Source: Lachnospiraceae bacterium (lineage in GTDB: Bacteria; Bacillota; Clostridia; Lachnospirales; Lachnospiraceae). From it: a DNA stretch of 48,234 nucleotides. Below are positions 34,941 to 44,489 of this stretch, in pieces. The DNA lies in NCBI GenBank assembly GCA_017440375.1, contig JAFSHK010000025.1:1-48234 (forward strand), in the 5' to 3' direction. The notes under the pieces are model-generated. The model saw only the letters and a list, made by a program, of their open reading frames with translations. It was not told the origin of the DNA and searched no databases. The stretch's first letter is position 1, and each line of letters opens with the position of its first letter. A program made the translations under genes and the position numbers.

Positions 34941-35717
34941 CTAAGGTTTTGCATAGAAGAAAGAATTTCTTCTTTCATATCCAATCTCTTTATAATTGAT
35001 AATCTGCTCTGTACTTCCGATGAACAGAAAACCACCTGATTTAATACTTTTCTGGAATTTACGAAATACTTCGTCTTTTGCTTCTTCTGTAAAGTAAATC
35101 AATACGTTACGACAAACAATCAAATGATAGTCTGTTTGATAAGTATCCTTCAACAGATTATGCTCTTTAAACTCTACTCTTGCCTTAATTTCCTCCGAAA
35201 TCTGATAAGAAGGTCCAATCTTGGTAAAAAACTTCTTCTTCAAATCTTCTGGTACATTAGCAACACTTTTCTCTGCATATAAACCTGTTTTTGCTTTCGC
35301 AATAACCTGTTTATCTAAGTCAGTTGCATAAATCTTAATCTGATTTAAAGGCAAATGTCTGGACAATGCCATTACCAAAGAATAAGGTTCATCTCCCGTA
35401 GAGCAAGCGGCACTCCATATCTTCAAATTCTTACCAAAACGTTGAATCAATTCCGGAAAAATCTCTTTGTCCAAAATTTCCCACTGATCTGTATTTCGGT
35501 AAAACTCAGAAACGTTAATTGTAAGATAGTTAACAAACTCTTCAAACAATCTATTATCCGCCTTAAGCGCAGCAATATAATTATCATATCCAACAATTTT
35601 ATTTTTGGCAATCAAGGTGTCGATACGGCGTTTCATCTGTTTTTCCTTATAAGCATTCAAGTCAATTTTGGTTAAATCATAAACCGCTCTTTTGAGATAC
35701 TCATAATCATATGCCAT
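34941..35717 (-). CDS. CheR-type protein-glutamate methyltransferase
   Basis: A 258-residue S-adenosylmethionine-dependent methyltransferase of the CheR family, which methylates Glu residues on chemoreceptors. The N-terminal helical domain is about 1-75. The core has LTINVSEFYRN, the SAM-binding motif IWSAACSTGDEPYSLVMAL, and LIVCRNVLIYFTEEA, ending GFLFIGSTEQI. There are no other chemotaxis genes near; the closest candidate partner is the distant CheY-like gene at 21616. It follows rpsA by 31 bases and ends the operon at a strong terminator. Confidence 0.92.
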   Translation of the reverse strand: MAYDYEYLKRAVYDLTKIDLNAYKEKQMKRRIDTLIAKNKIVGYDNYIAALKADNRLFEEFVNYLTINVSEFYRNTDQWEILDKEIFPELIQRFGKNLKIWSAACSTGDEPYSLVMALSRHLPLNQIKIYATDLDKQVIAKAKTGLYAEKSVANVPEDLKKKFFTKIGPSYQISEEIKARVEFKEHNLLKDTYQTDYHLIVCRNVLIYFTEEAKDEVFRKFQKSIKSGGFLFIGSTEQIINYKEIGYERRNSFFYAKP

Positions 35718-35748
35718 ATTCTTTTCCCACTCTCATTTTATTGGCTTC

Positions 35749-36894
35749 TTACGCCTCTTCTTCACTCTCGCTTGCAATAACTGCTTCGATATCTACAGAT
35801 ACAACATCTGCATCTTCCTCAGCCACTTCTTCCTTTGGTTCCGGCGCGAACATTGCTTTGATGCTCAAACTGATTTTCTTATCATCTTCGTTGAAATCAA
35901 CTACCTTTGCAGTGACTTCTTCGCCAACCTTCAATACATCTGCCGGCTTCTCAATGTGATCTTTGGAAATCTGAGAAACATGAAGGAGTGCATCAATACC
36001 AGGTTCTAATTCCACGAATGCGCCAAAGTCTGTCATACGTGCAACCTTACCTGTTACTTCATTGCCAACTGCATATTTGCTTGCTGCATCTTTCCAAGGA
36101 TTTGCATCATCAAATTTAAGGCTGAGTGCAATTTTGTTACCGGAAATTTCTTTGATAAGAACTTTCACATTATCGCCAACTTTAAATACTTTCTTAGGAT
36201 TCTCTACTCTGCCCCAAGACATTTCTGAAATATGAAGCAAACCATCAGCTCCGCCTAAATCAATGAAAGCACCAAAGTCTGTTACATTCTTAACAGTACC
36301 TTCTACGGTATCGCCTTCTTTAATTGTTTCAAATAATTTCTTCTGTAATTCAGCTTTCTCAGCTACTAATAACTGCTTACGATCGCCGATATATCTTCTT
36401 CTCTTAGGATTATATTCACTGATGACGAACTGAATTTCCTGTCCGGCATATTTTGTTAAGTCTTTCTCGTAACTATCAGATACAAGACTTGCCGGAATGA
36501 AGATTCTAACCTCTTCTACAACAACACTTAAGCCGCCTTCTAATACCTGCGCAACTTTTGCTGTTAAAACTTCTTTGTTATTAAATGCTTCTTCGATTCT
36601 CTTATTGCCCCTGTCAGCAGCAAGACGTTTGTAAGTGAGAAGTACCTGTCCTTCTCCATCGTTTACTTTCAGGACCTTTACTTCCATTGTGTCACCAGGT
36701 TTTACAACAGTTGTCAAATCTACATTTGGTTCATTTGTATATTCATTTCTTGTAAGAATACCATCAGACTTATAGCCGATATTGAGAACAATCTCTTCGG
36801 GTTTCACATCAATGACTGTACCTTCAACAACCTCTCCTGTGTGTATTGTCTTTAAAGACTCTTCTAACATTTGTTCAAAAGTTAATTCTGACAT
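35749..36894 (-). CDS. rpsA: 30S ribosomal protein S1 homologue, four S1 domains
   Basis: An RNA-binding protein of 381 residues with four S1 repeats at about 17-85, 90-160, 175-245 and 260-330, and an acidic C-terminal tail. Domains 3 and 4 are the most canonical (VKNVTDFGAFIDLGGADGLL and VARMTDFGAFVELEPGIDAL). Firmicute S1 homologues are shorter than the six-domain E. coli S1 and probably assist translation initiation. GAGGAGG lies nine bases before the ATG, within the end of ispH. It overlaps ispH by 20 bases. Confidence 0.93.
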   Translation of the reverse strand: MSELTFEQMLEESLKTIHTGEVVEGTVIDVKPEEIVLNIGYKSDGILTRNEYTNEPNVDLTTVVKPGDTMEVKVLKVNDGEGQVLLTYKRLAADRGNKRIEEAFNNKEVLTAKVAQVLEGGLSVVVEEVRIFIPASLVSDSYEKDLTKYAGQEIQFVISEYNPKRRRYIGDRKQLLVAEKAELQKKLFETIKEGDTVEGTVKNVTDFGAFIDLGGADGLLHISEMSWGRVENPKKVFKVGDNVKVLIKEISGNKIALSLKFDDANPWKDAASKYAVGNEVTGKVARMTDFGAFVELEPGIDALLHVSQISKDHIEKPADVLKVGEEVTAKVVDFNEDDKKISLSIKAMFAPEPKEEVAEEDADVVSVDIEAVIASESEEEA

Positions 36895-37723
36895 AATTTT
36901 GAACCTCCTCGATAATATTATTTGGGGTAGATGCCCCTGCTGTAATACCCACCAGGCGGACAGATTTAGGTAACTCTAAATGCAAGTCTTCCAGTGTCTG
37001 TATAAAATAAGTGTCTTCACACTCCTGCAAACAGATTTCATAAAGCTTCCGTGTGTTAGAACTATGATTTCCACCTATTACTATCATAACATCGACCTGA
37101 GCAGCTATCTTCCTAGCTTCAGTTTGTCTTTCTTCCGTAGCGTTACATATAGTATTCACAACACTAACATTGTAACCTTTTTGTTTAAAAATTTCAACTA
37201 TATCTTGAAATTTATTGTAGTTATATGTCGTCTGAGAAACAATACAGATTTCTTTCGCCTCATCATATCGAAATTCTTCGGCTTCTTCCATGGATTCTAT
37301 TACAATCGCATCGCTCTCACACCACCCCATAATTCCTTCTACTTCCGGGTGTCCTGCATTGCCGATAATAATAATCTGCTTACCAGCCATACTTTCCTTT
37401 TCTACGATATTATGAATTCTTTTTACAAAGGGACATGTTGCATCCACACATTTAAGCCCCTGCTTCTCTATCTGCTCATAAATCTCTTTGGAAACACCAT
37501 GTGAACGAATCACTATGGTTCCTTCTTCTATCTGCGCAAGCTCTTCTTTCGTTTCAATAACCTGAACACCTTTTTTCTCCAGATCCTTCACCACTTCCTC
37601 ATTATGGATAATCGGACCGAAGGTATATATTCTATCACCGGCTTCTGCCTGCTCATAAACGGTATCTACCGCTCTCTTTACTCCAAAGCAAAAACCCGCT
37701 TTTTCAGCCAAAATTACTTCCAT
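36875..37723 (-). CDS. ispH: 4-hydroxy-3-methylbut-2-enyl diphosphate reductase
   Basis: The last step of the MEP isoprenoid pathway: a 4Fe-4S enzyme producing IPP and DMAPP. The product is 282 residues. Cluster cysteines lie in AGFCFGVKRA, VDATCPFV and VVNTICNATEERQ; the active-site Glu sits near the latter, and IGNAGHPEVEGIMGW is visible. The ATG at 37721-37723 overlaps the cmk TGA by one base and has AGGAG seven bases upstream. In many clostridia IspH and S1 are fused in one polypeptide; here they are separate, overlapping in different frames. Confidence 0.96.
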   Translation of the reverse strand: MEVILAEKAGFCFGVKRAVDTVYEQAEAGDRIYTFGPIIHNEEVVKDLEKKGVQVIETKEELAQIEEGTIVIRSHGVSKEIYEQIEKQGLKCVDATCPFVKRIHNIVEKESMAGKQIIIIGNAGHPEVEGIMGWCESDAIVIESMEEAEEFRYDEAKEICIVSQTTYNYNKFQDIVEIFKQKGYNVSVVNTICNATEERQTEARKIAAQVDVMIVIGGNHSSNTRKLYEICLQECEDTYFIQTLEDLHLELPKSVRLVGITAGASTPNNIIEEVQNYVRINF

Positions 37724-38391
37724 CAAATTTCTCCTGTTACCGTCATTTTCATAATCGTCTCTACCACTTCCTCAATTGTCATATCGGAAGAATCTACAAG
37801 TACCGCATCTTCTGCCTGTTTCAGTGGCGAAATCTCTCTTGTCATATCCTGATGATCTCTTTCAATAATATCTTTCTCAATCACAGCAATGTCACAAACT
37901 TCTCCTTTGGCAGTCAGTTCATCATATCTTCTCTGTGCACGTACCTTACTGCTCGCTGTCAAATATACTTTCACTTCTGCATCAGGAAGCACACACGTAC
38001 CAATATCTCTTCCGTCCATAACAACATCTGCGTTTGCTGCTAATTTCTGTTGTAATTCCACTAGTTTCTTACGGACATTCGAATTCGCACTTGTTACGGA
38101 TGCCATATTTCCCACCTGTTCCGTTCGAAGAAAAGCATTTACATTTTCCCCGTTTAAATATACAACCTGCTCTTCCTTTTCATAACGAATTGTAATGTCG
38201 GCTTCTTTGCACTTTTCATTAACAACTTCGGTATTTTCGGGGTCAACACCTTCCCTTAACAGAAAAAGTGCCATAGCCCGGTACATTGCTCCGGTATCCA
38301 CATAAATATACCCCAGTTTCTTTGCAACTTTTTTGGCTATTGTACTTTTTCCTGCTCCGGCAGGTCCATCAATCGCTATATTAAATCCCAT
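37723..38391 (-). CDS. cmk: Cytidylate kinase
   Basis: Phosphorylates CMP and dCMP with ATP, 222 residues. The P-loop AIDGPAGAGKSTIAKKVAKK starts near residue 6, followed by YIYVDTGAMYRAMALFLL and the substrate site VMDGRDIGTCVLPDAEVK near 125. It lies in the conserved clostridial run flavoprotein, cmk, ispH, rpsA. The upstream gap of 79 bases shows no clear promoter. The gene's stop overlaps the ispH start. Confidence 0.96.
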   Translation of the reverse strand: MGFNIAIDGPAGAGKSTIAKKVAKKLGYIYVDTGAMYRAMALFLLREGVDPENTEVVNEKCKEADITIRYEKEEQVVYLNGENVNAFLRTEQVGNMASVTSANSNVRKKLVELQQKLAANADVVMDGRDIGTCVLPDAEVKVYLTASSKVRAQRRYDELTAKGEVCDIAVIEKDIIERDHQDMTREISPLKQAEDAVLVDSSDMTIEEVVETIMKMTVTGEI

Positions 38392-38470
38392 TGTTTTGTC
38401 TCCTGTTTTATCATTTTTATTATTTTATCATTCTAAAATGCTTATTATTTTCTCATACACTTCATATGGA

Positions 38471-39697
38471 TTAGATACTGCTACCTGCCAGATATCCGGT
38501 AGACCATGCTATCTGTAAATTGAAACCGCCCGTCAACGCATCCAAATCCAATACCTCACCTGCAAAATAAAGCCCTTCTACAAGCTTTGATTCCATGGTA
38601 GAAGGATTCACTTCTTTCACATGAATACCGCCTCTGGTAATAATTGCTTCATTAAAATCCCTTGTGCCACTCACCTGCATGGTTAAATGCTTTGTCAAAT
38701 GCACCAGACTTTTTCTTTCTTCTTTGGTTATTTCATTCACTTTTTTCTCCGGTTCAATTCCGGAAAGCTTTATCATAACCGGCACTAATTTCGCCGGAAA
38801 TAATCCGTTTAAAGCATTTTTAAACTGCTTATTCTGTGCTTCCTCAAAATCCCGCAACACTCTTTTGTCCAGGTGTTCTTCGCTCAATGCCGGTTTTAAA
38901 TCAAGCACCAATGTTACATCCTCTTTCTTCTTACATTTACCGTAAAAACTGCTGGCACTCAATACAAGTGGCCCACTAACACCAAAATGTGTAAAAAGCA
39001 TTTCGCCAAAACCTTGATAAACTACTTTTTTACCATCGTACATAGTCAAATCAACATTCTTTAGGGATAACCCCTGTAACTCTCTGCACCAACCTTCTAC
39101 GGTTTCAAAAGGGACTAAAGAAGGTTGACATTCTTTCACAGTATGCCCCACCTCTTGCGCCATCCGATAACCATCACCAGTCGCACCGGTTGTAGGATAG
39201 GACAAGCCACCGGTTGCAATAACGACCGCATCCGCGGCTTCTTTCTGTCCGTTACCTAAAACCACGCCACAAATATGCTTTTCTTCTATCCAAAGTTTTT
39301 TCACTTTGGTGTGCAGACGAATTTCTACTTGTTTCTTTTTCAAAATACGTTGTAACGCTGCAATCACATCGGAGGAATGGTCTGATATCGGGAAAACTCG
39401 TTCCCCACGTTCTATTTTAAGCGGACATCCTGCTTCTTCCAACAACGTCATGATTGCCGAATTATCAAATCCATATATGGCACTATACAAGAATTTCGGA
39501 TTGGTTATCACATTCTCAAAAAGCTTCTCTACCTCACAGGCATTCGTCACATTGCATCTGCCTTTTCCGGTAATATAAATCTTTTTGCCTAATTTTTCAT
39601 TCTGCTCTAGCAGCACAACCTTATGTCCTTTTTCTGCCGCCGCAATCGCTGCTAACATTCCGGCAGCGCCACCACCAACTACTATTACTTTACTCAT
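38471..39697 (-). CDS. HI0933/BaiN-type FAD-dependent oxidoreductase
   Basis: An FAD-binding flavoprotein of about 408 residues. The dinucleotide motif VIVVGGGAAGMLAAIAAAEK opens the protein, with EQNEKLGKKIYITGKGRCN just after. Other marks are VVIATGGLSYPTTGATGDGY, MLFTHFGVSGPLVLS and the C-terminal YFAGEVLDLDALTGGFNLQ. This family (YhiN, BaiN) has no firmly assigned substrate. The start is set at the ATG of MSKVIVV; another ATG lies four codons upstream. It follows the RpiR regulator by about 37 bases. Confidence 0.88.
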   Translation of the reverse strand: MSKVIVVGGGAAGMLAAIAAAEKGHKVVLLEQNEKLGKKIYITGKGRCNVTNACEVEKLFENVITNPKFLYSAIYGFDNSAIMTLLEEAGCPLKIERGERVFPISDHSSDVIAALQRILKKKQVEIRLHTKVKKLWIEEKHICGVVLGNGQKEAADAVVIATGGLSYPTTGATGDGYRMAQEVGHTVKECQPSLVPFETVEGWCRELQGLSLKNVDLTMYDGKKVVYQGFGEMLFTHFGVSGPLVLSASSFYGKCKKKEDVTLVLDLKPALSEEHLDKRVLRDFEEAQNKQFKNALNGLFPAKLVPVMIKLSGIEPEKKVNEITKEERKSLVHLTKHLTMQVSGTRDFNEAIITRGGIHVKEVNPSTMESKLVEGLYFAGEVLDLDALTGGFNLQIAWSTGYLAGSSI

Positions 39698-39734
39698 CTT
39701 GCTATCCATTTCCTGTTGTATATCTATATATTTC

Positions 39735-40670
39735 CTATTTTTTTGCTTTTCGCAATGGATAATTCAACATAGGTTCTTCATCGATGAAGTTAATTTCATC
39801 ATTCAAATATACCTGATAATTGTTCCATGCGTATTCCAGATTCTTCAAATTCTGTTTCACTTCTTCCGGTCGTTTCAAGCACATAGCAACCACAAGAGCA
39901 TTGATTACGCTAAGCGGTGCCACTAACGAATCTACAATCGAAACCATATCACTTCTGGCAAGCAGATTACAGGATGAATACAGATTCATCGGCGAATGAA
40001 CCGTATCCGTAATGGTAATTACTTTGGCATTTCTGTCGTTGGCAAATTCCATTGCTTTCAAGGTACGCATGGAATATCTCGGAAAACTGATGCCGATAAT
40101 GGCATCATTCTCATCAATTCGTATCATTTGTTCAAACGTCTCTGATACGCTTGTTGTTCGAAGCAATGTCACATTGCCACGAATCATATTCAGATAAAAG
40201 TGTAAAAAGTCTGCCAAAGGTTCACAGCTACGAACACCCATTACATATACATTTTTAGCTTGCAAAATAATATCAACTGCGGTTTCAAATGCAACCGGAT
40301 CTAAGTTATCTATGGTATCCTTGATTTTATCAATATCGGCATTTAATACGGAGGTCAGAATCTCTGACTGGGTACTTTGTCCATACTTGGCTCCGATTTT
40401 CTGTACCGAATTAATTTTATTCTGTACCCATTCTTCCAAATCCTTCTGAAACTCCGGATATCCGTTATATCCGACAAACGACGCAAAGCGAACCACCGTA
40501 GATTCACTTACTCCAACCGTATCTCCTAATTTTGCCGCCGTCATAAATACCGCTTTATCATAATGGTCGTAAATAAAAGCCGCTATTGCTTTCTGACTTT
40601 TACTCATTTTCCCATAATGTTCATTAATTCTTGTTATAATATCGTATCGATTCTCCACCGGAATCACCAA
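39735..40670 (-). CDS. MurR/RpiR-family transcriptional regulator
   Basis: A 311-residue sugar-phosphate-responsive regulator. The N-terminal HTH (about 10-85) includes KMSKSQKAIAAFIYDHY and GDTVGVSESTVVRFASFVGY; the SIS ligand-binding domain (about 125-265) includes VYVMGVRSCEPLADFLHFYL and GISFPRYSMRTLKAMEFAN. The start is unclear: a TTG at 40670 and GTGs at 40667 and 40658 compete, all near AAAGGA. It lies between a TetR regulator and the flavoprotein gene. No sugar genes are adjacent, so its targets are elsewhere. Confidence 0.88.
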   Translation of the reverse strand: MVIPVENRYDIITRINEHYGKMSKSQKAIAAFIYDHYDKAVFMTAAKLGDTVGVSESTVVRFASFVGYNGYPEFQKDLEEWVQNKINSVQKIGAKYGQSTQSEILTSVLNADIDKIKDTIDNLDPVAFETAVDIILQAKNVYVMGVRSCEPLADFLHFYLNMIRGNVTLLRTTSVSETFEQMIRIDENDAIIGISFPRYSMRTLKAMEFANDRNAKVITITDTVHSPMNLYSSCNLLARSDMVSIVDSLVAPLSVINALVVAMCLKRPEEVKQNLKNLEYAWNNYQVYLNDEINFIDEEPMLNYPLRKAKK

Positions 40671-40700
40671 TCCTTTCCCGCTCTTTATCTTATCGTTTTT

Positions 40701-41258
40701 CTATCGCATTGTCTCCATAAAAGCATGGTAGGATTCCTCTAACAGAGTAATCGTTTCATCTTCCTTCAAATCATAATCACCGGTTAAAGACATACAAGCA
40801 GCTCCATGTATAAAAATCCACATTTTCATAAACAACGCACTTGGATTCGTACATCCGTAAAATTTTGCATTATTTATTTCCTTCACCACTGCACCATTGG
40901 AACCATTTAAGATATCATATAAGCTACTTCCATGTCTTTTCTCAGATGCAAACAAAAGCTGGAACAACTTCGGATTATCTTGTGCAAAGCGAATATAGGC
41001 AAGTCCAAGATTTACAAACGGTGTATCATTCTTACGCGGAAAATTTGCATAATATGCTTCAAAATAGACAACTACCTGTTCAAACAATTCATTACCCAGC
41101 TCTTCCATATTTTTATATACACGAAAAATCGGCTGTGTGGAACAACCTGCTTTCGCCGCAAGTGTTCTTGCTGTTATATGTTCAAAGCCTTCCTCACTTG
41201 CCATTTCAAATGCTGCATTCAAAATATCCATTTTCGTAATTGTTTCTTTTCTTGCCAT
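40701..41258 (-). CDS. TetR/AcrR-family transcriptional regulator
   Basis: A 185-residue regulator with an N-terminal HTH (about 9-52: ILNAAFEMASEEGFEHITAR, then AAKAGCSTQPIFRVYKNMEE) and a helical ligand-binding domain of unknown specificity. AAGGAAG lies six bases from the ATG. It is the first gene of the run tetR, rpiR, flavoprotein, cmk, ispH, rpsA, cheR. Its strong promoter overlaps a palindrome, suggesting autoregulation. Confidence 0.88.
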   Translation of the reverse strand: MARKETITKMDILNAAFEMASEEGFEHITARTLAAKAGCSTQPIFRVYKNMEELGNELFEQVVVYFEAYYANFPRKNDTPFVNLGLAYIRFAQDNPKLFQLLFASEKRHGSSLYDILNGSNGAVVKEINNAKFYGCTNPSALFMKMWIFIHGAACMSLTGDYDLKEDETITLLEESYHAFMETMR

Positions 41259-41320
41259 AATACACTTCCTTATCTCTTCGGTGAATACACTTTTAGTTAA
41301 AATTCTATTTTATGAATCAT

Positions 41321-41363
41321 TTATAACATACGTTATTATAATATATTATGTAACCCTAGTCAA
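41321..41363 (-). promoter_or_regulatory. Promoter of the tetR-rpsA operon with overlapping palindrome
   Basis: On the minus strand TTGACT (41358-41363) and a perfect TATAAT (41335-41340) are 17 bases apart. The imperfect palindrome TATAAC-ATAC-GTTATT (around 41322-41337) overlaps the -10 and is a candidate TetR operator. Confidence 0.7.
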
Positions 41364-41368
41364 CAGCG

Positions 41369-41401
41369 AAAAAAATGCCTCTGTCAAAAATGACAGAGGC
41401 A
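41369..41401 (-). terminator. Intrinsic terminator of the decarboxylase operon
   Basis: On the minus strand a perfect 11-bp stem (TGCCTCTGTCA with TGACAGAGGCA, arms 41391-41401 and 41376-41386) is followed by seven U residues. It lies 28 bases after the last gene and six bases before the next promoter. Confidence 0.95.
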
Positions 41402-41429
41402 CTTCAATCATATATTACCGGAAAGTTTT

Positions 41430-42842
41430 TTAGACTGGGTAAGCTGCATTCTTTGTATCAGCCTGAGTCATATCAACTTTCTCCTGCTGAGCCTGACGAT
41501 ATTTAAAGAAGTCAATTGCAACCTGTGGGAACAGTGCGTAAGACAATACGTCTTCATCCTGCTGTTTCCATTCTTTCATTTCAGATTCTAACTTATCAAG
41601 TTCGTTAGGAAGTAAATCAGCCGGACGGCATGTGATTACTTCTGCATCACCGATAACTTTCTTCTGAACTTCTGCATTGAAAGGTTTAACAGTCTCACCA
41701 TATTTACCGCTTAACAAGTCTTTTGTCTGACCAGTAGCCATCTTATATGGTTCGCCCATTAATACGTTCATAACCGCCTGTGTACCAACAATCTGAGATG
41801 AAGGTGTAACAAGTGGTGGTTCACCAAAGTCTTTACGAACTCTTGGAATTTCTTTCAATACGTCATCATATTTATCTTCTGCATTCTGTTCTTTCAGCTG
41901 GCTAACCATGTTAGATAACATACCACCAGGTACCTGATATAACAGAGTCTTAATATTAACACCCATAACCTTAGGATCAAGAAGTCCGTTAGCCAGACAT
42001 TCCTCTCTGAAAGGTTTGAAGTGATCTGCGATTTCAGCAAGTAAGTTCTGGTCATAACCACAATCATATGGAGTATCTTTGAAGGTTTCAACCATAACTT
42101 CTGTTGCAGGCTGTGATGTACCCATAGAGAACGGAGACATAGCACAGTCAATAACATCAACACCAGCTTCTACTGCTTTCAAGTATGTCATACTAGCAAC
42201 ACCAGAAGTATAATGTGTATGTAACTGAATTGGAAGGTCTGTTGCGCTCTTCATAGCTGTGATTAATTTCTCAGCTTTGTAAGGAACTAAAAGACCAGCC
42301 ATATCTTTGATACAGATGGAATGTGCACCCATATCTTCAATTCTCTTAGCAATGTCCATCCAGTATTCATCTGTATAAGCATCACCTAATGTATAAGAGA
42401 GTGCAATCTGAGCATGTCCGCCTTCTTTGTTGCAGGCATCTACAGATGCTTTTAAGTTACGAAGGTCATTCAGACAGTCGAAAATACGGATGATATCAAT
42501 ACCGTTTGCAATAGATTTCTGTACGAAATATGCAACTACATCATCTGCATAATGACGGTAACCAAGTACGTTCTGTCCACGAAGTAACATCTGTAATTTA
42601 GTATTTTTAAATCCGTCTTTTAATTTTCTAAGTCTATCCCATGGATCTTCTTTTAAGAAACGAAGAGATGCATCAAATGTTGCACCACCCCAACATTCTA
42701 CTGAGTGATAGCCAACTTTGTCCATTTTATCTACGATTGGAAGCATCAATTCGGTAGGCATTCTGGTTGCAATCAGAGACTGATGTGCATCACGCAGAAT
42801 AGTTTCCGTAATTTTAATCGGTTTTTTAACGATTTCTGCCAT
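41430..42842 (-). CDS. Oxaloacetate decarboxylase alpha / pyruvate carboxylase subunit B (carboxyltransferase only)
   Basis: A carboxyltransferase of 470 residues that moves a carboxyl group between oxaloacetate (with pyruvate) and biotin. TIM-barrel metal and lysine sites are seen: Asp19 in ILRDAHQSL, the carbamylated-type Lys179 in ICIKDMAG, and His208 and His210 in LHTHYTSG. The C-terminal biotin domain of full OadA is absent; the carrier is encoded separately at 44091. It is the last gene of the cluster. It resembles the 5S subunit of transcarboxylase as well as OadA; sequence by eye does not separate them. Confidence 0.92.
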   Translation of the reverse strand: MAEIVKKPIKITETILRDAHQSLIATRMPTELMLPIVDKMDKVGYHSVECWGGATFDASLRFLKEDPWDRLRKLKDGFKNTKLQMLLRGQNVLGYRHYADDVVAYFVQKSIANGIDIIRIFDCLNDLRNLKASVDACNKEGGHAQIALSYTLGDAYTDEYWMDIAKRIEDMGAHSICIKDMAGLLVPYKAEKLITAMKSATDLPIQLHTHYTSGVASMTYLKAVEAGVDVIDCAMSPFSMGTSQPATEVMVETFKDTPYDCGYDQNLLAEIADHFKPFREECLANGLLDPKVMGVNIKTLLYQVPGGMLSNMVSQLKEQNAEDKYDDVLKEIPRVRKDFGEPPLVTPSSQIVGTQAVMNVLMGEPYKMATGQTKDLLSGKYGETVKPFNAEVQKKVIGDAEVITCRPADLLPNELDKLESEMKEWKQQDEDVLSYALFPQVAIDFFKYRQAQQEKVDMTQADTKNAAYPV

Positions 42843-42869
42843 TTTATTTTCCTCCTAATATTTGTAACT

Positions 42870-44018
42870 TTAGAATACGCCGAATACTGCCATGAAAGTA
42901 CCGGCTGCTACTGCTGTACCGATAACGCCTGCTACGTTAGGACCCATAGCGTGCATCAACAGGAAGTTAGTAGGATCGGATTCTGCACCAACCTTCTGAG
43001 ATACTCTGGCTGCCATTGGAACGGCAGATACACCTGCGGAACCAATAAGAGGGTTAACCGCACCTTTTGTAATGATACACATCAATTTACCAAACAACAC
43101 ACCCGCTGCAGTACCGAACGCAAACGCAATCAGACCAAGTACAACGATTTTCAGTGTATCGGCATTTAAGAATGCTTCGGCACTTGTTGTTGCACCAACG
43201 GAAGTACCAAGAATAATAACTACAATATACATAAGCGCATTGGAAGCAGTATCTGTTAACTGTCTTACAACACCGGATTCTCTGAATAAGTTACCAAGCA
43301 TCAACATACCGATAAGTGGTGCTGTTGTCGGAAGAATCAGAGAAACTACAATTGTAACAATGATAGGGAAAAGAATCTTCTCTAACTTAGTAACAGGGCG
43401 AAGCTGTCCCATTTTGATTTTTCTTTCCTTCTCCGTTGTTAAAAGTTTCATAATCGGCGGCTGAATAATCGGCACCAATGACATATAAGAATATGCTGCC
43501 ACCGCAATCGGACCGAGCAAAGATGTCTGCTGCAATTTTCCGGCAAGGAAAATAGAAGTAGGACCATCTGCACCACCGATAATAGAAATTGCTGCTGCTG
43601 CTTTATCATTGAATCCTAATGCAATCGCTCCAAAGTAAGCTGCGAAAATACCAAACTGTGCTGCTGCACCGAGCAAGAAGCTCTTCGGATTGGCAATCAA
43701 TGGACCAAAGTCTGTCATCGCACCTACACCCATGAAAATAAGGGAAGGCAGGATTGCCCATTCATCCAGTTTGTAGAAATAGTATAGTAAACCGCCGCCG
43801 GCACCATCTTCACCATATGGAGCCATAATATCCGGATAGATATTAACAAGCAGCATACCAAAAGCTATCGGAACCAAAAGAAGCGGTTCGAACTCTTTGG
43901 CAATAGCCAGATATAGGAATACCAATGCTACCACAATCATGATATAGTTTCCCCAAGTCAAATTGAAGAAAGCTGTCTGATGAATCAGATTGGATAGCGT
44001 AGTTGATATGTAATCCAT
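42870..44018 (-). CDS. Na+-translocating decarboxylase beta subunit (OadB/GcdB/MmdB family)
   Basis: The 382-residue membrane subunit that decarboxylates carboxybiotin and exports Na+. About nine to eleven hydrophobic segments are present. The conserved Na+-site segment [12 protein letters not shown] with Asp151 is clear, as is [20 protein letters not shown] near the C-terminus. The ATG at 44016-44018 has GGAGG eight bases upstream and is preferred to a more distal start that would add ten atypical residues. It lies between the biotin carrier and the alpha subunit. Confidence 0.94.
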   Translation of the reverse strand: MDYISTTLSNLIHQTAFFNLTWGNYIMIVVALVFLYLAIAKEFEPLLLVPIAFGMLLVNIYPDIMAPYGEDGAGGGLLYYFYKLDEWAILPSLIFMGVGAMTDFGPLIANPKSFLLGAAAQFGIFAAYFGAIALGFNDKAAAAISIIGGADGPTSIFLAGKLQQTSLLGPIAVAAYSYMSLVPIIQPPIMKLLTTEKERKIKMGQLRPVTKLEKILFPIIVTIVVSLILPTTAPLIGMLMLGNLFRESGVVRQLTDTASNALMYIVVIILGTSVGATTSAEAFLNADTLKIVVLGLIAFAFGTAAGVLFGKLMCIITKGAVNPLIGSAGVSAVPMAARVSQKVGAESDPTNFLLMHAMGPNVAGVIGTAVAAGTFMAVFGVF

Positions 44019-44090
44019 TTTTTTTACCTCCTGTAGTAATAAATGCAAATTTATGCCTGCAACCTAAACTTGTACAGGCCAACATGTACC

Positions 44091-44468
44091 TTAGTTCATT
44101 GTTGCAAGTAATGCACCTGCTTCAACAGGATCACCAACAGCTACATTGATGCTTGCTACTGTACCATCCTGAGGAGCAACTACAGGGATTTCCATCTTCA
44201 TAGCCTCTAAGATAACAACTGCATCACCTTTCTTCACTGCCTGTCCAACAGTTGCTTCTACTTTAAACACTTTGCCTGCTGCACCTGCTTCAATTTTAAC
44301 ACTGCCTGCTGCACCTGTTGCTGCAGGAGCTGCTGCTGGAGCCGGAGCTGCTTTTGGTGCTGCTTTTGGTGCTACCGGAGCTGCTGCTACAGGAGCGCCA
44401 CTTGTTGCACCTTCTTCTACTACTACATCATATACGTTTCCATTTACGGTAATTGTATAGTTTTTCAT
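44091..44468 (-). CDS. Biotin carboxyl carrier protein of the decarboxylase complex
   Basis: A 125-residue biotin carrier with a short N-terminal strand region, an Ala/Pro/Lys-rich flexible linker (about 24-54) and a biotinyl domain. Biotin is expected on Lys91 in ILEAMKMEIPV. Layout matches the 1.3S subunit of transcarboxylase and the gamma or MmdC subunits of Na+ pumps. It ferries the carboxyl group between the carboxyltransferases and the membrane beta subunit. It is the only biotin carrier in the cluster, which has two carboxyltransferases. Confidence 0.95.
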   Translation of the reverse strand: MKNYTITVNGNVYDVVVEEGATSGAPVAAAPVAPKAAPKAAPAPAAAPAATGAAGSVKIEAGAAGKVFKVEATVGQAVKKGDAVVILEAMKMEIPVVAPQDGTVASINVAVGDPVEAGALLATMN

Positions 44469-44489
44469 TTTATAATCCTCCTATGACTG

